A stretch of 64,000 nt of DNA, from the NCBI GenBank assembly GCA_022843805.1, contig JALHMY010000027.1, positions 33,884 to 97,883 of the forward strand, given 5' to 3'. The translations under genes were made by a program, and so were the position numbers. The notes beneath the pieces were generated by a model that made no database searches, had not been told where the DNA came from, and saw nothing but the letters and a program-made list of their open reading frames with translations. The DNA comes from Fuerstiella sp. (GTDB lineage: Bacteria > Planctomycetota > Planctomycetia > Planctomycetales > Planctomycetaceae). Positions 27,305-36,838 of the stretch are shown here, piece after piece. Numbering within the stretch: position 1 is the first letter of the stretch; each line of letters begins with the position of its first letter.

Positions 27305-27519
27305 CAACCTGGCTTGAGCGGGAGACAGGAGTTTTCAGTGCTTTCGTGTGACAGCCCGTCCGCGATTCTCGTAAAGAAACCTGGGGCAATTCAGATGAAC
27401 TGACCCAGATCGTGGAGTGTCCGGAAATTGAACTTGATTTGCAGGGAGTCATACCCGGTGAAATCGGGGAATGCACGATCACATCACCTGTGACCCGCAC
27501 CTCATCAGTTCTTCAGGAG

Positions 27520-28584
27520 TCAGTTGCGGCTGAAGATGTTTCGAACGCCGGCACCAAATCGACAGAGTGGACGTTTTCGTTCGGCTTTCGCCTTTTCCCG
27601 TTCCGGTGGCGTCCAGTCGTCGTTGGTGATAACCCTCAGGTTTGCTGCGTACTCAGCCGTTCCGGGAAACAGAAACTTGTTTCTGGAACGGTTTGTCAGC
27701 ATGCCATAAATCACAGTCTCAGTGTCGAGGTCTGTATTTGGCAGCTTCTGAAGTCGGAACTGTGTTCTGTAAAACTCCTCAAACTTCACTCGGCTTTCAG
27801 CTCCGTCCAAAGCCTTCTGTTCGGGAGTCACTGGAATCGCGATTCGTTCCGCTGATGTCGGTGACTTTACATAAGTCGTTTCAAACCTTCGAGGGGAAAG
27901 CAGTGACAGGTCTCTCTGGGATCCATTCACCACGACCTGATTTGGGGGTGTTCCATAAATCGAAATACTTCCGCTAAGCAGAGTTTCCAGATTTCGCAGA
28001 GAATCGCCCTGCTGATGCTTCACTTTCCAGAACCGGGACGGCCACATGGGAATGCTGACTGTTCGAATATTGAAGACTTTTGCGATATCCAGCAGCAGTC
28101 GGTCCGAATGTTCCTGAGGACTTGCCACACCCCGAAAAGCCAGATGCTGAAGGCAGCGCGATCGAATCTGCTCGATCTTAAGAATCAAACGTTCTGCCCG
28201 ATCAAAGGCCAGACCCTTATAACTCGACACACAGGAAGCGTCTGCATCGCTGGACTGCGTCACATTCAGCATACCCCTCAGCCACGACATATCGGTTTCA
28301 TTCAGGCGAAAGCCCGTTTTCGGAAGGATCTCAAGCCGCCGAATATCGTTGATGAACAACATCGCTGACTGCGACGTCTGTGGAGACAGCTGATATACGT
28401 TTCGCCACAGATCGAGGATAATATCGGAGTCCGTATTTGGAGATCCCATAAAATCCTGTCCCTGCAGCGAACGCATTTTGTCGAGAGGCTCCTGTGGTCC
28501 GCAGTGGAAATAGGTGAGAGGATCGGTGAACTGGGTTGTCGAATAGAGCCAGAACATAAGAGTGCTCCATGGAATCAGGATCAT
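27520..28584 (-). CDS. Hypothetical protein with N-terminal membrane segment
   Basis: The protein has 354 residues from ATG 28584. The N-terminus (MILIPWSTLMFWLYSTTQF) is one hydrophobic segment, preceded in frame by basic residues (RANGRLRFFP) back to a stop, which suggests the true start could be an unusual codon upstream. No ribosome binding site is evident at the ATG. The rest is soluble, with a helical middle (FDRAERLILKIEQIRSRCLQ) and a basic C-terminus. No family was recognised. It is read leftward toward the MazEF module. Composition is protein-like and no competing frame is better. Confidence 0.55.
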   Translation of the reverse strand: MILIPWSTLMFWLYSTTQFTDPLTYFHCGPQEPLDKMRSLQGQDFMGSPNTDSDIILDLWRNVYQLSPQTSQSAMLFINDIRRLEILPKTGFRLNETDMSWLRGMLNVTQSSDADASCVSSYKGLAFDRAERLILKIEQIRSRCLQHLAFRGVASPQEHSDRLLLDIAKVFNIRTVSIPMWPSRFWKVKHQQGDSLRNLETLLSGSISIYGTPPNQVVVNGSQRDLSLLSPRRFETTYVKSPTSAERIAIPVTPEQKALDGAESRVKFEEFYRTQFRLQKLPNTDLDTETVIYGMLTNRSRNKFLFPGTAEYAANLRVITNDDWTPPEREKAKAERKRPLCRFGAGVRNIFSRN

Positions 28585-28973
28585 CGGGAAGAAACGCAGT
28601 CGGCCATTTGCTCTGATCTTCCTGAACGAGGGGCTCTTATTCGATTTTTCCCTCGGCTCCCTCTTTGACTGATGGAAGCATCCTGCGATTCAGATTTGTC
28701 GGCCCTCTGCGAACGACGAATCGCGATTTCCCGCGATCCGGGTCTCTTGATCAGTCACGTCTGCTGTCCGGCTAAAAAGTGAGAGAACAATCGACTACGA
28801 TTCCGTGATGCGGCTACCCGAATTTCTCTGCTGACGGCAGCAGGATTCACGACCGGGATTTCGGAAATTGTGACGAAAACACTGCGTGATCCCGATTTTT
28901 CCTGCGACATTACAGTGATGCCGCTAAACACAGTCCGCCGGGAGTTTCGTCGGCTCCGGAAAATGAGGCGATT
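28585..28973. other. Divergent intergenic region before the ECF sigma factor
   Basis: About 390 bases between a leftward hypothetical gene and the rightward sigma-factor gene. No repeat, RNA or convincing coding frame was seen. ECF genes are often autoregulated, but no recognisable promoter was picked out. Confidence 0.45.
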
Positions 28974-29615
28974 TTGAATAATTCTGCACTGGTCGAAGGA
29001 CTTCGTCGTCACGACCCGGCGGCAGTGAAGCATCTCAGTGATTGCTATCTGCCGTCGGTTTGGCGCTTTGTCTGCGTCCGGGTGAATGGTGATCGGCATC
29101 TGGCAGAGGATATTGTCAGTGAATCAGTGCTGGCATTGATCCGTGCAGTTGCTGACACCCGTGTGGAGATCGGCAATCCGGCCGCATGGCTCAGACAGGT
29201 GGCTGCTCACAAGGTGGCCGACCATTTTCGTGCGGCTGCCCGGGTTCAGCATTTGATTGATCAGGTGAAACAGTCCAACCCCGTCATCAGCGACAGGGAA
29301 GCAGTGCACGAACAGGAATTGCAGGAGCGGCGTGAAGAGATCCGAAAAGTGGTTGATGAGCTTCCCGAGCAAACTCGACTGGCGCTGGAGTGGAAGTATA
29401 TCGATCGATTGAGTGTCAAAGAAATTGCTGAGCGGCTGGCCGTCACAATGAAGGCGGCTGAGTCAATTCTGTTTCGTGGACGGAAAGAGTTTCGACAGCG
29501 ATTTCTGAAGAACGAAGAACGAGATGAGGTTCAGACATCGCCCGATGGTCACGAATACCCTCCGGGGGGTGAGCACAGAGAGCGAGTTGAAGAACAGTCT
29601 GATGTGGCGTCATGA
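28974..29615 (+). CDS. ECF-type RNA polymerase sigma factor
   Basis: The protein has 213 residues from TTG 28974, with GAGG eight bases upstream; no better start exists. Sigma region 2 is at about residues 8-78 (YLPSVWRFVCVRVNGDRHLA, EDIVSESVLALIRAV, PAAWLRQVAAHKVADHFRA) and region 4 at about 125-180 (LPEQTRLALEWKYIDRLSV, KEIAERLAVTMKAAESILF). The C-terminal 35 residues are a charged extension. The next gene, 69 bases after the last codon if its ATG at 29709 is used less the spacer, encodes a protein with an anti-sigma-like N-terminus. It should drive its own operon and perhaps other genes, but no target promoter motif was identified. Confidence 0.92.
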   Translation: MNNSALVEGLRRHDPAAVKHLSDCYLPSVWRFVCVRVNGDRHLAEDIVSESVLALIRAVADTRVEIGNPAAWLRQVAAHKVADHFRAAARVQHLIDQVKQSNPVISDREAVHEQELQERREEIRKVVDELPEQTRLALEWKYIDRLSVKEIAERLAVTMKAAESILFRGRKEFRQRFLKNEERDEVQTSPDGHEYPPGGEHRERVEEQSDVAS

Positions 29616-29708
29616 ACAGTGACCGACCGCAGCGGGCAGCGATGGCTGTTGACGTATCGCTGAGGAATGGTGTTTCTTTTTTGATTGTGGTTTCCTGGTA
29701 CGGCTTCA

Positions 29709-32246
29709 ATGATGAACGTGAATAAACACAGTACATCACCGGATATGGCGGACGACAGCGAGCTCGAATCGCTGCTCGCAGACGCCTTCAATGTGCCACC
29801 GGTGCCCCGTTCACTGCTGAAACGCCTTGATCAGGGGATCGCTCAGGAATGGGGCAGTTCGCCCGGTCTTTCCGATTCTCAGGTCACACGCCTGCGCCGC
29901 TCGGTCACGCTGCCTTCTCAGTGGGCACGAGGCCTGCCTGTTGCCGCAGCCGTAATCGTTCTGCTCTGCGTCGCTGTTTTCACCAGTTCATCAACGGCCC
30001 ATGCATGGTCGACGATGCTGGCAGCTCTGAAGGAACAGGGAATTGTGGAGCTTGCCCACGATGGCACGACACGCTGGCTGTCTCTGTCTGATGGTGTCGT
30101 CAGTGAATCGTCCGCAAAGTCTGTTGTTCTGCTTGATGTCAATAAGAAGGTCGTGCTGCGACGCCGGCACGACAGTAACCTGATTGAACGCGAGAACATC
30201 ACTGTCGCAGTGAACGAATCACATGATCGTCTCATGTTTGCATTCCTCGCCGGCGAGGCAAAGGGAGGTTTCTCGAACCAGCCAGCGACCATCGCTGACC
30301 AGCGATGGCAGGAAGTGATTGTTGACGGCGAAACGCGGCTGCAGATGAGTGTCGATTTTTCGCGCGGAGAGTCTCATACCTTTTTGCGACTTCTCGTAGA
30401 TCCGGAAACTCATTTGCCGGTGGCGTGCGATACTGGTGCCAGCTCATCTGCGTCCGCTGCCGATGATTCATCATCAGCATTTGTATCGCTGACTTATCCA
30501 GATGACCGGTCAGCCACACGAATTGCTGCGGTGTTTCCGGAAAGCATTCCGACAGTGGACGTAAGTCCCGAGACGGAACTAAAAACGGCCTTGAATGTGA
30601 CTTCAGCGCCCCAGGGTCAGTCAGCGACGACCGACTCAACGGACAAACCGTCTTCTGCGTCAGGCTCGATCGGTACAGCTTCCACAGACGCGCACACTGA
30701 TGCTGCGGCATTTGCGGATGCTTCGAAATGGAAGGCCGTTACGATCCCGCAGAACACGACAGGTGATGCGGTGAAGGATCTGGATCTGCTGATGGCAGGA
30801 CTCTGGGAAGAGAACGGCGTCAGACCCGTGGACCCGGCTTCGGATGAAGAAATTCTGCGCCGCGTCTGTCTGGATCTTGCAGGTCGAACACCGAGTGTCA
30901 GTGAAGTGCGTGAGTATCTGAAGAACACTGCGGACGATCGCTATGAGAAACTCGTCAGCCGACTACTCGACAGCCCTGATCATTCAAGCCATCTGGCTGC
31001 GAGATTTCGATCGTTCCTGATTCCGGAAGGTATTGACCTCACGAATTTTGGAGGTATTGAGGCGTTTGAAAAGTGGCTGGCCGGACGATTCCGGAGCGGT
31101 GAATCATATGACAAAACAGTACAGAGCCTGCTGCTGGCGGAAGGTCGTCTTGCTCAGTCCGGCCCACTGCTGTTCTATTCGGCTACCAAACTGGAAGCGG
31201 ATCAGCTGGCAGGCCGCACGGCTCGAGTGTTTCTTGGAATGCGGCTGGAATGTGCTCAATGCCATGATCATCCGTTTGAACCATGGACTCAGGAAGACTT
31301 CTGGGGATTCGCGGCCTTCTTTGCACGCATCTCAAGACCTCGCGGCAAACTTGAAAACGCCTCTGCGGTGATGCAGGTGCGCGATGTGGATCACGGCGAA
31401 GTCATGATGCCGGAATCCGAAAGTGCAGTACCTCCCAAGTTTCTGAATTCAAACGAAGTGCTGCACGAAGAAACGGCAACTGCTCGCCGACGACAGCTGA
31501 CGGAGTGGCTGACAGGTCGGGACAATCCCTACTTTGCAAGAGCAACCGCGAATCGAGTCTGGTCAATGATGTTTGGTAAAGGCATTGTGAATCCCGTCGA
31601 CGACTTCGGTTCAGGGAATCCTCCGCTGTCGCCGGAACTGCTGGATCTTCTGGCCGCACAGTTCATTCAGTCAAACTTTGATCTTAAGGAATTGTTCCGG
31701 GTTGTCGCGCTGTCAAAAGCCTATCGGCTTTCCAGCGGTTCCGGGGACATCAGTGAGACTCGCCTGGACTGGTTTGCACAGATGAATGTCCGGATGCTGA
31801 CGGCCGAGCAGGTCTATGACTGCATCACAGTCGCAACCATGCCAGGCGCCGCACAGACCAGCGACATGATGAGCCCGATTTCACGTTTTGGTAATTCACC
31901 CCGTCAGGAGTTTCTGCGAGAGTTTCGAACACCTGCCGGACGATCCACCGAGTATCAGGGCGGAATTCCTCAGGCACTGACACTGATGAACGGTTCTCTG
32001 ATTGACAGTGCCACGGGTCTGTCTTCCAGCGGTCTGCTCAGGTCTCTCGAGGCCCCATTCTTTACCCGCGATCAGCGAATCGAGATTCTGTATTTTGCAA
32101 CGCTTTCCCGAAGGCCCAAACCTTCCGAAAAAGAACTGCTGGATCAGTACATAACAGAAGATCTGTCAGGACGTGAGCTGAGGGAGGCTCTTTCTGATGT
32201 GCTGTGGGCACTGTTAAACAGTGCAGAGTTTACGATGAATCATTGA
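29709..32246 (+). CDS. DUF1549/DUF1553 protein with anti-sigma-like N-terminal region
   Basis: The protein has 845 residues from ATG 29709; a TTG at 29685 is possible. Residues about 1-70 are soluble and acidic, and a single membrane segment follows (GLPVAAAVIVLLCVAVFTS). A beta-rich exported region to about 240 and a Ser/Thr/Asp linker come next. The C-terminal half is DUF1549 (PASDEEILRRVCLDLAGRTP, LECAQCHDHPF) and DUF1553 (WLTGRDNPYFARATANRVW, AKAYRLSS-like end). CAQCH is a CxxCH motif that could bind haem covalently. The layout, a cytosolic head plus membrane span directly after an ECF gene, fits a one-piece anti-sigma sensor. DUF1549/1553 proteins are abundant in planctomycetes and of unknown role. 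Confidence 0.87.
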   Translation: MMNVNKHSTSPDMADDSELESLLADAFNVPPVPRSLLKRLDQGIAQEWGSSPGLSDSQVTRLRRSVTLPSQWARGLPVAAAVIVLLCVAVFTSSSTAHAWSTMLAALKEQGIVELAHDGTTRWLSLSDGVVSESSAKSVVLLDVNKKVVLRRRHDSNLIERENITVAVNESHDRLMFAFLAGEAKGGFSNQPATIADQRWQEVIVDGETRLQMSVDFSRGESHTFLRLLVDPETHLPVACDTGASSSASAADDSSSAFVSLTYPDDRSATRIAAVFPESIPTVDVSPETELKTALNVTSAPQGQSATTDSTDKPSSASGSIGTASTDAHTDAAAFADASKWKAVTIPQNTTGDAVKDLDLLMAGLWEENGVRPVDPASDEEILRRVCLDLAGRTPSVSEVREYLKNTADDRYEKLVSRLLDSPDHSSHLAARFRSFLIPEGIDLTNFGGIEAFEKWLAGRFRSGESYDKTVQSLLLAEGRLAQSGPLLFYSATKLEADQLAGRTARVFLGMRLECAQCHDHPFEPWTQEDFWGFAAFFARISRPRGKLENASAVMQVRDVDHGEVMMPESESAVPPKFLNSNEVLHEETATARRRQLTEWLTGRDNPYFARATANRVWSMMFGKGIVNPVDDFGSGNPPLSPELLDLLAAQFIQSNFDLKELFRVVALSKAYRLSSGSGDISETRLDWFAQMNVRMLTAEQVYDCITVATMPGAAQTSDMMSPISRFGNSPRQEFLREFRTPAGRSTEYQGGIPQALTLMNGSLIDSATGLSSSGLLRSLEAPFFTRDQRIEILYFATLSRRPKPSEKELLDQYITEDLSGRELREALSDVLWALLNSAEFTMNH

Positions 32247-32323
32247 GCGGTACACGATCGCGATCGCACCGCCTCGAGGCTGCCGGAAACAGAGACAGAC
32301 AGGTATCCCGTTAAGGAAATTTT

Positions 32324-33658
32324 ATGCACCACATACTATCCCGACGTCAACTGCTATCCTCTCTGGCCGCCAGCATCGCCGGAATCAGCGCGAGCGGCTG
32401 GTTTCCCCTGTTTGCTCAGCAACAGCTGGCCGAAGCAAAAAAGAAATCCCGGCATGTGATCCTGCTGTGGATGAGCGGAGGGCCTTCGCAGACCGACACC
32501 TGGGATCTGAAGCCCGGGCATGAAAATGGCGGCGAATTCAGCGAAATCCAGACATCATCCCCCGGCCTGCGATTTAGTGAACATCTGCCAAAACTTGCTG
32601 CATTGTCAGACAAAATGGCGGTACTGCGAGGTCTCTCGACTCGTGAGGGTGATCATGGTCGGGGCACATACTATATGAGAACCGGTTATGCGCCGATGGG
32701 TCCGGTCAGACATCCGAGCATTGGAAGTTCTCTGGCCAGTCAGCTGGGATCCCCGGACTTTGGATTGCCTGGCTGTGTCAGTGTGGGAGCTTTTCGAGCC
32801 TTCAGCGAAGACGCATTCGGCGCTGGCTTTCTGGGACCAAAAATGCAGCCGCTGATGGTTGGTGCTTCTGACATGCCGGGTACCACAGCGAACGGCACCG
32901 ATGGATTTCCACAACTGCAGGTTCAGGGAATGAATCGTCCGGCAGCCATCACAGATGCTCGAATGGAAAAACGGCTGACGATGTGGAAGAACCTTCAGTC
33001 CGGATTTCTTGCATCACATCAGGCAGGGGCTCCAAAAACTCATAACATGATCTACGAAGGAGCTGTGCGACTGATGAACAGCGAAGATGCCCAGGCATTC
33101 GATCTGTCGGAAGAACCTGCCGAACTCCGTGAAGCCTATGGTCGTACGGTCTTTGGCCAGGGCTGTCTGCTCGCTCGTCGACTGATTGAACGAGGCGTGT
33201 CGTTTGTGGAAGTGTCGCTTGGTACCAGCAGCGGAGGAGCCGGATGGGACACTCATACGGACAATTTCAACGCCGTGAAATCACTTTCAGCGGATCTGGA
33301 CAACGGCTGGGCAACGCTGATGACGGATCTCTCCGACCGCGGATTGCTGGAATCGACGACAATTCTGTGGATGGGTGAGTTTGGTCGAACGCCGAAGATC
33401 AATGGTACCTCCGGACGTGATCACTTTCCTGCCGCATGGTCTGCAGTCCTTGCCGGAGCCGGGATCGCCGGAGGACAGGCATATGGACGAACGAGCGACA
33501 GCGGGATGGCTGTCGAAGATGGTCAGCTGAGTGCGGAAGATCTGCTGGCAACCCTGTGTGTGGCGGCAGGTGTGGAAGAAAAGACCACGCAACCTGATGA
33601 CAATGGTCGACCGATTCGAATCACCGAAGGAACGGCCGCTAAAGCGGTACTGGCCTGA
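32324..33658 (+). CDS. DUF1501 protein, first copy
   Basis: This 444-residue protein has a Tat-like N-terminus (SRRQLLSSLAASIAGISAS). The DUF1501 body is clear: VILLWMSGGPSQTDTWDLKP, LPKLAALSDKMAVLRGLS, GQGCLLARRLIERGVSFVEV, WDTHTDN, LWMGEFGRTPKING and GRDHFPAAWSAVLAGAG. The family belongs to the alkaline phosphatase/sulfatase fold and keeps several metal-ligand-like His and Asp residues. It follows the DUF1549 protein by 77 bases; the DUF1549-DUF1501 pairing is a hallmark of planctomycetes and implies a shared exported function. A complete palindromic repeat follows the stop. Confidence 0.93.
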   Translation: MHHILSRRQLLSSLAASIAGISASGWFPLFAQQQLAEAKKKSRHVILLWMSGGPSQTDTWDLKPGHENGGEFSEIQTSSPGLRFSEHLPKLAALSDKMAVLRGLSTREGDHGRGTYYMRTGYAPMGPVRHPSIGSSLASQLGSPDFGLPGCVSVGAFRAFSEDAFGAGFLGPKMQPLMVGASDMPGTTANGTDGFPQLQVQGMNRPAAITDARMEKRLTMWKNLQSGFLASHQAGAPKTHNMIYEGAVRLMNSEDAQAFDLSEEPAELREAYGRTVFGQGCLLARRLIERGVSFVEVSLGTSSGGAGWDTHTDNFNAVKSLSADLDNGWATLMTDLSDRGLLESTTILWMGEFGRTPKINGTSGRDHFPAAWSAVLAGAGIAGGQAYGRTSDSGMAVEDGQLSAEDLLATLCVAAGVEEKTTQPDDNGRPIRITEGTAAKAVLA

Positions 33659-33680
33659 TTCGCCCGCCATGATGCTCTTA

Positions 33681-33784
33681 GGCGCTGTCAGACAATCAGT
33701 GTCGCCTTTTGCTCCGCAAAAGGATGCTCTTTCGCGGAGCGAAAGGCGACTATGGCGGTAACTTATTGTTTTCCAGGTCCTTAG
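33681..33784 (+). repeat. 104-bp nested palindromic repeat, copy 2 (complete)
   Basis: This is the complete forward copy, starting GGCGCTGTCAGACAAT and ending TTTTCCAGGTCCTTAG. The centre pairs CCTTTTGC-TCC-GCAAAAGG with CTTTCGC-GGA-GCGAAAG as two small hairpins or one long stem. It begins 22 bases after the stop of the DUF1501 gene and ends ten bases before the first possible start of the EF-hand gene. Confidence 0.9.
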
Positions 33785-33793
33785 TGAAAACGA

Positions 33794-35620
33794 ATGACTT
33801 CACGATTTGACAGGACGATCCGACAGGTTAAACAGATGTTGTCAACTCCCAAAAAGAATCGTAATGAACGGTCATTTTACATGGCCAGTCTGCGACTTAG
33901 TTACGATACCAGGATCCTGCTGGCATGGATGGTAACGTGGGCAGCATTCGCGTCAGCAGTCAACTCAGCCTGCTCAGCCATGCTGTGCGACGAAGACGGT
34001 CTGGAAGACGGTCTGGAAAACGGTCTGGAAGACGGTCTGGAAGACGGTCTGGAAGACGGTCTGACGGTTCCTCTGCATCTGTTGAGCAATCCTCAACCAG
34101 CTCCGGAAGCCGCTTCGATGACCATACAACGGACAGAAACTCCGGTGGCCACTCCGGCAGCAAGAATGCCCCAGTATCAGCTGCATCACAGAGACCTCGG
34201 TGATTCAGCCGATCCAAATTCGCCAACGATCCGATTCGTGCTTGCATTACCCGAAACACCTCTGTTGATCGAAGCAGCAATTTTCATTGACGGTCAGCCT
34301 TTTCGCCAGGCCCGTGAAAAACGAGTTCAGGACATCATGAGATATCTGGCCGATCCGGCCGCATTCAACAAAGTGTCTGAGCAGCGGGCAACGACATCTG
34401 ATGTGCCGCTTGTCGCTTCGCCGGAAGTGGCTGACGACTCACAGGTACCGGAAGCTTTGCCCGGGACGCCAGCTGATGACGCCGTACCCGCAGGTCCGGA
34501 ATTCAAGGCTGCAGCCACGGTTTATGAACGCATCGATCGGTACACGAAATCCATCGGCAGGCAGCCTTCCGTTGATGAAGTTCGCTGGCTGCTGACAAAC
34601 TGGGTTGATGGTCCGCGACTTCTGTTTTTGAACGATAACTTCCAGCGATATCGCGCCGGTCAGCAACCGGTCTTTAAAGTGCTTGACCGAAATCGTGATG
34701 GTATTATTGGAGCTGATGAATTAACGAACGCCCTGACTGCGTTTCAGGAGTGTGATCTGAGTCGCGATTCTGTTGTGGAAATGGCGGAGCTGGCAGAGTC
34801 CGCACGTGATGCCAGAGATCAGTCAGTAACATCGGCTGGCAGACTGATTTTTCCTCTTTCGGAAAAGACTTCAGCTGCCACGTTCCTGCGTCGACTTGCG
34901 GCGATGTATCAGGTATCTGAAGGTGCATCTCCCACACTGGCTCAGTTTGATCGTGACAGCAACGGGCTGCTAAGCAACGAGGAGTTCCGCGAGCTGTTTG
35001 AAGGCCCGGCAGATATTCGACTGAAAATTGAATTGATGACCAGTCAGCCGGAATCATCCCGGCTAACCATAGAGGGCTTCGCTGACAGATTCGCTCATTT
35101 CAAGGAACAGACGAAAAAGAAACCCCACGGCCTTCTTCTGAGTTTCCCGGCCTTCGATCTGGAATTCCTTGCGGCTCAGGCGTCCGGAAGTGATCAGATT
35201 TCTGTCGGAGCAGTGAACGATGGATATGCCATGCTGCAGGAGATTGATTCCACTCCGGACGGGCGATTTACAATCCGCGATTTGCGCCAGCTGAAGAATC
35301 GGCTGGCGGCATTCGATCAGAATTCGGATGGGCAAATTGACGCGAAGGAAACTCGCCCAACGTTTCGCGTCTGCATTGGGCTGGGACCCACTGCTCATCA
35401 GCCGCTGGCTTCGCTCCGGGAATCCTTTCACCCTGAAAGTGCGCGTCCCGTCACCGGTCCGGACTGGTTTACCGAAATGGACAGGAATCAGGATTACGAT
35501 TTAACTCGCCAGGAATTTCCGGGCACGGACGAACAATTTCAAAAACTCGATATCGACAGAGATGAACTGATCAGCTCCGCCGAAGCAGCACTCAGCTCCG
35601 CCGAAACAGAGCAGAATTAA
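33794..35620 (+). CDS. Exported EF-hand protein with DGLE repeat
   Basis: The protein has up to 608 residues; the start is uncertain (ATG at 33794, 33836 or 33881). A signal-like segment lies at ILLAWMVTWAAFASAVNSA. Directly after it, six 12-base units encode a DGLE repeat. EF-hand loops are then visible: DRNRDGIIGADEL (near residue 300), DRDSNGLLSNEEF (near 380), DQNSDGQIDAKE (near 515), DRNQDYDLTRQEF (near 560) and DIDRDELISSAEA (near 585). At least three keep acidic residues at the calcium positions. It is probably a periplasmic calcium-binding protein. It follows the ECF-DUF1549-DUF1501 genes and may belong to the same stress or envelope regulon. Confidence 0.82.
   Translation: MTSRFDRTIRQVKQMLSTPKKNRNERSFYMASLRLSYDTRILLAWMVTWAAFASAVNSACSAMLCDEDGLEDGLENGLEDGLEDGLEDGLTVPLHLLSNPQPAPEAASMTIQRTETPVATPAARMPQYQLHHRDLGDSADPNSPTIRFVLALPETPLLIEAAIFIDGQPFRQAREKRVQDIMRYLADPAAFNKVSEQRATTSDVPLVASPEVADDSQVPEALPGTPADDAVPAGPEFKAAATVYERIDRYTKSIGRQPSVDEVRWLLTNWVDGPRLLFLNDNFQRYRAGQQPVFKVLDRNRDGIIGADELTNALTAFQECDLSRDSVVEMAELAESARDARDQSVTSAGRLIFPLSEKTSAATFLRRLAAMYQVSEGASPTLAQFDRDSNGLLSNEEFRELFEGPADIRLKIELMTSQPESSRLTIEGFADRFAHFKEQTKKKPHGLLLSFPAFDLEFLAAQASGSDQISVGAVNDGYAMLQEIDSTPDGRFTIRDLRQLKNRLAAFDQNSDGQIDAKETRPTFRVCIGLGPTAHQPLASLRESFHPESARPVTGPDWFTEMDRNQDYDLTRQEFPGTDEQFQKLDIDRDELISSAEAALSSAETEQN
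33995..34063 (+). repeat. 12-bp in-frame minisatellite
   Basis: Six units of GACGGTCTGGAA (one starting AACGG, the last ending GACG) encode a DGLE-type tetrapeptide repeat within the EF-hand protein, just after its signal segment. Because each unit is four codons, gain or loss of units keeps the frame. Confidence 0.95.
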
Positions 35621-35689
35621 AGCAGTTTATCGCCATCAGCAAATGCCAGCAGCAAACGCTGTGAGACTATCTGACAGAATGAGATTCAC

Positions 35690-36769
35690 ATGAACCGAAT
35701 TGACTCCCATCTGAAAACCGACCGAATCGGCGGAAATGGCCACGTGACATCTCCTTTCATCGGATCATCGCAGGATGTCGCCGAGGCGGTCGATGGAATG
35801 TACGAGAAGTTTCAGGAGCTTCGTCGGCAGCTGGCGGGCGTGATCGTGGGACAGGATGAAGTGGCCGAACAACTGCTCATCGCTATGCTGTGTAAAGGCC
35901 ATTGCATTCTTCAGGGAATGCCTGGTCTGGCAAAGACGATGCTCGTTTCAACCGTCGCCTCACTGATTGACCTGTCATTTCGACGAGTTCAGTTTACTCC
36001 GGACCTCATGCCGGGAGATATCACCGGCACAGAAGTACTTCAGGAAGACCATACGACCGGAAAACGGGTTTTCCAGTTTGTCGAAGGTCCGCTGTTCGGC
36101 AACGTCATCCTGGCTGATGAAATTAATCGTACTCCGCCAAAGACCCAGAGTGCTCTGCTGGAGGCGATGCAGGAGCGACAACTGACGGTCTGTGGCAAGA
36201 CTTACAGGCTGCCGGATCCGTTTTTTGTTCTTGCCACTCAGAATCCGGTGGAGACCGAAGGCACCTATCCGCTTCCTGAAGCCCAGCTGGACCGGTTCCT
36301 GCTGAAGGTTCACGTGAAGTATCCGTCGCGAGCGGAAGAGCTGGAGATTGCACGCCGTCAGACCACGGATTACAGCTTTAAGACACAGACGGTACTCGAT
36401 ATCGATCACATGCACGCGATGCAGTCATTCGTGCGAAACGTCGTTGTTGCTGATCATGTCTATGAAGCGGCACTCGATCTGGTCCGGGGGACTCGGCCTG
36501 ATGAAGGTTCGATGGCCGCCGACCTTCAAAGTCTGGTTCAATGGGGCGCCGGGCCGCGGGCAACCATCGCATTGCTTTTGGCCGCAAAGGCCAGGGCTCT
36601 GCTGAATCGTCGATGCCATGCAACAACTGCCGATCTGGCTGCGGTGGCACTGCCTGTGTTAAGGCATCGAGTCATCCTGACCTTTAATGCGGAAGCGGCA
36701 GGAATTGATGCAGATTCTGTATTGACCAGAATTCTGAATAACACAAAGTCACTTCAAAAATCGGTCTGA
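35690..36769 (+). CDS. MoxR-family AAA+ ATPase
   Basis: This 359-residue cytoplasmic ATPase has Walker A GMPGLAKT (near residue 80), Walker B VILADEINR with TPPKTQSALLEAMQERQ after it, sensor-1 FFVLATQNPVE, and TYPLPEAQLDRFLLKV carrying the arginine finger. This is the MoxR signature through its full length. MoxR ATPases act as chaperones for partner proteins with von Willebrand A domains, and four such or related partners follow immediately. The ATG at 35690 has no strong ribosome binding site; the first 30 residues are poorly conserved and a later start is possible. Confidence 0.95.
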   Translation: MNRIDSHLKTDRIGGNGHVTSPFIGSSQDVAEAVDGMYEKFQELRRQLAGVIVGQDEVAEQLLIAMLCKGHCILQGMPGLAKTMLVSTVASLIDLSFRRVQFTPDLMPGDITGTEVLQEDHTTGKRVFQFVEGPLFGNVILADEINRTPPKTQSALLEAMQERQLTVCGKTYRLPDPFFVLATQNPVETEGTYPLPEAQLDRFLLKVHVKYPSRAEELEIARRQTTDYSFKTQTVLDIDHMHAMQSFVRNVVVADHVYEAALDLVRGTRPDEGSMAADLQSLVQWGAGPRATIALLLAAKARALLNRRCHATTADLAAVALPVLRHRVILTFNAEAAGIDADSVLTRILNNTKSLQKSV

Positions 36770-36838
36770 GGCCGCTGAGTGTCTGAACGCTGAGTGAATG
36801 TGGCAGCCGTTCTCTCTGAGAAAAGTCGCAGGTCCCGA

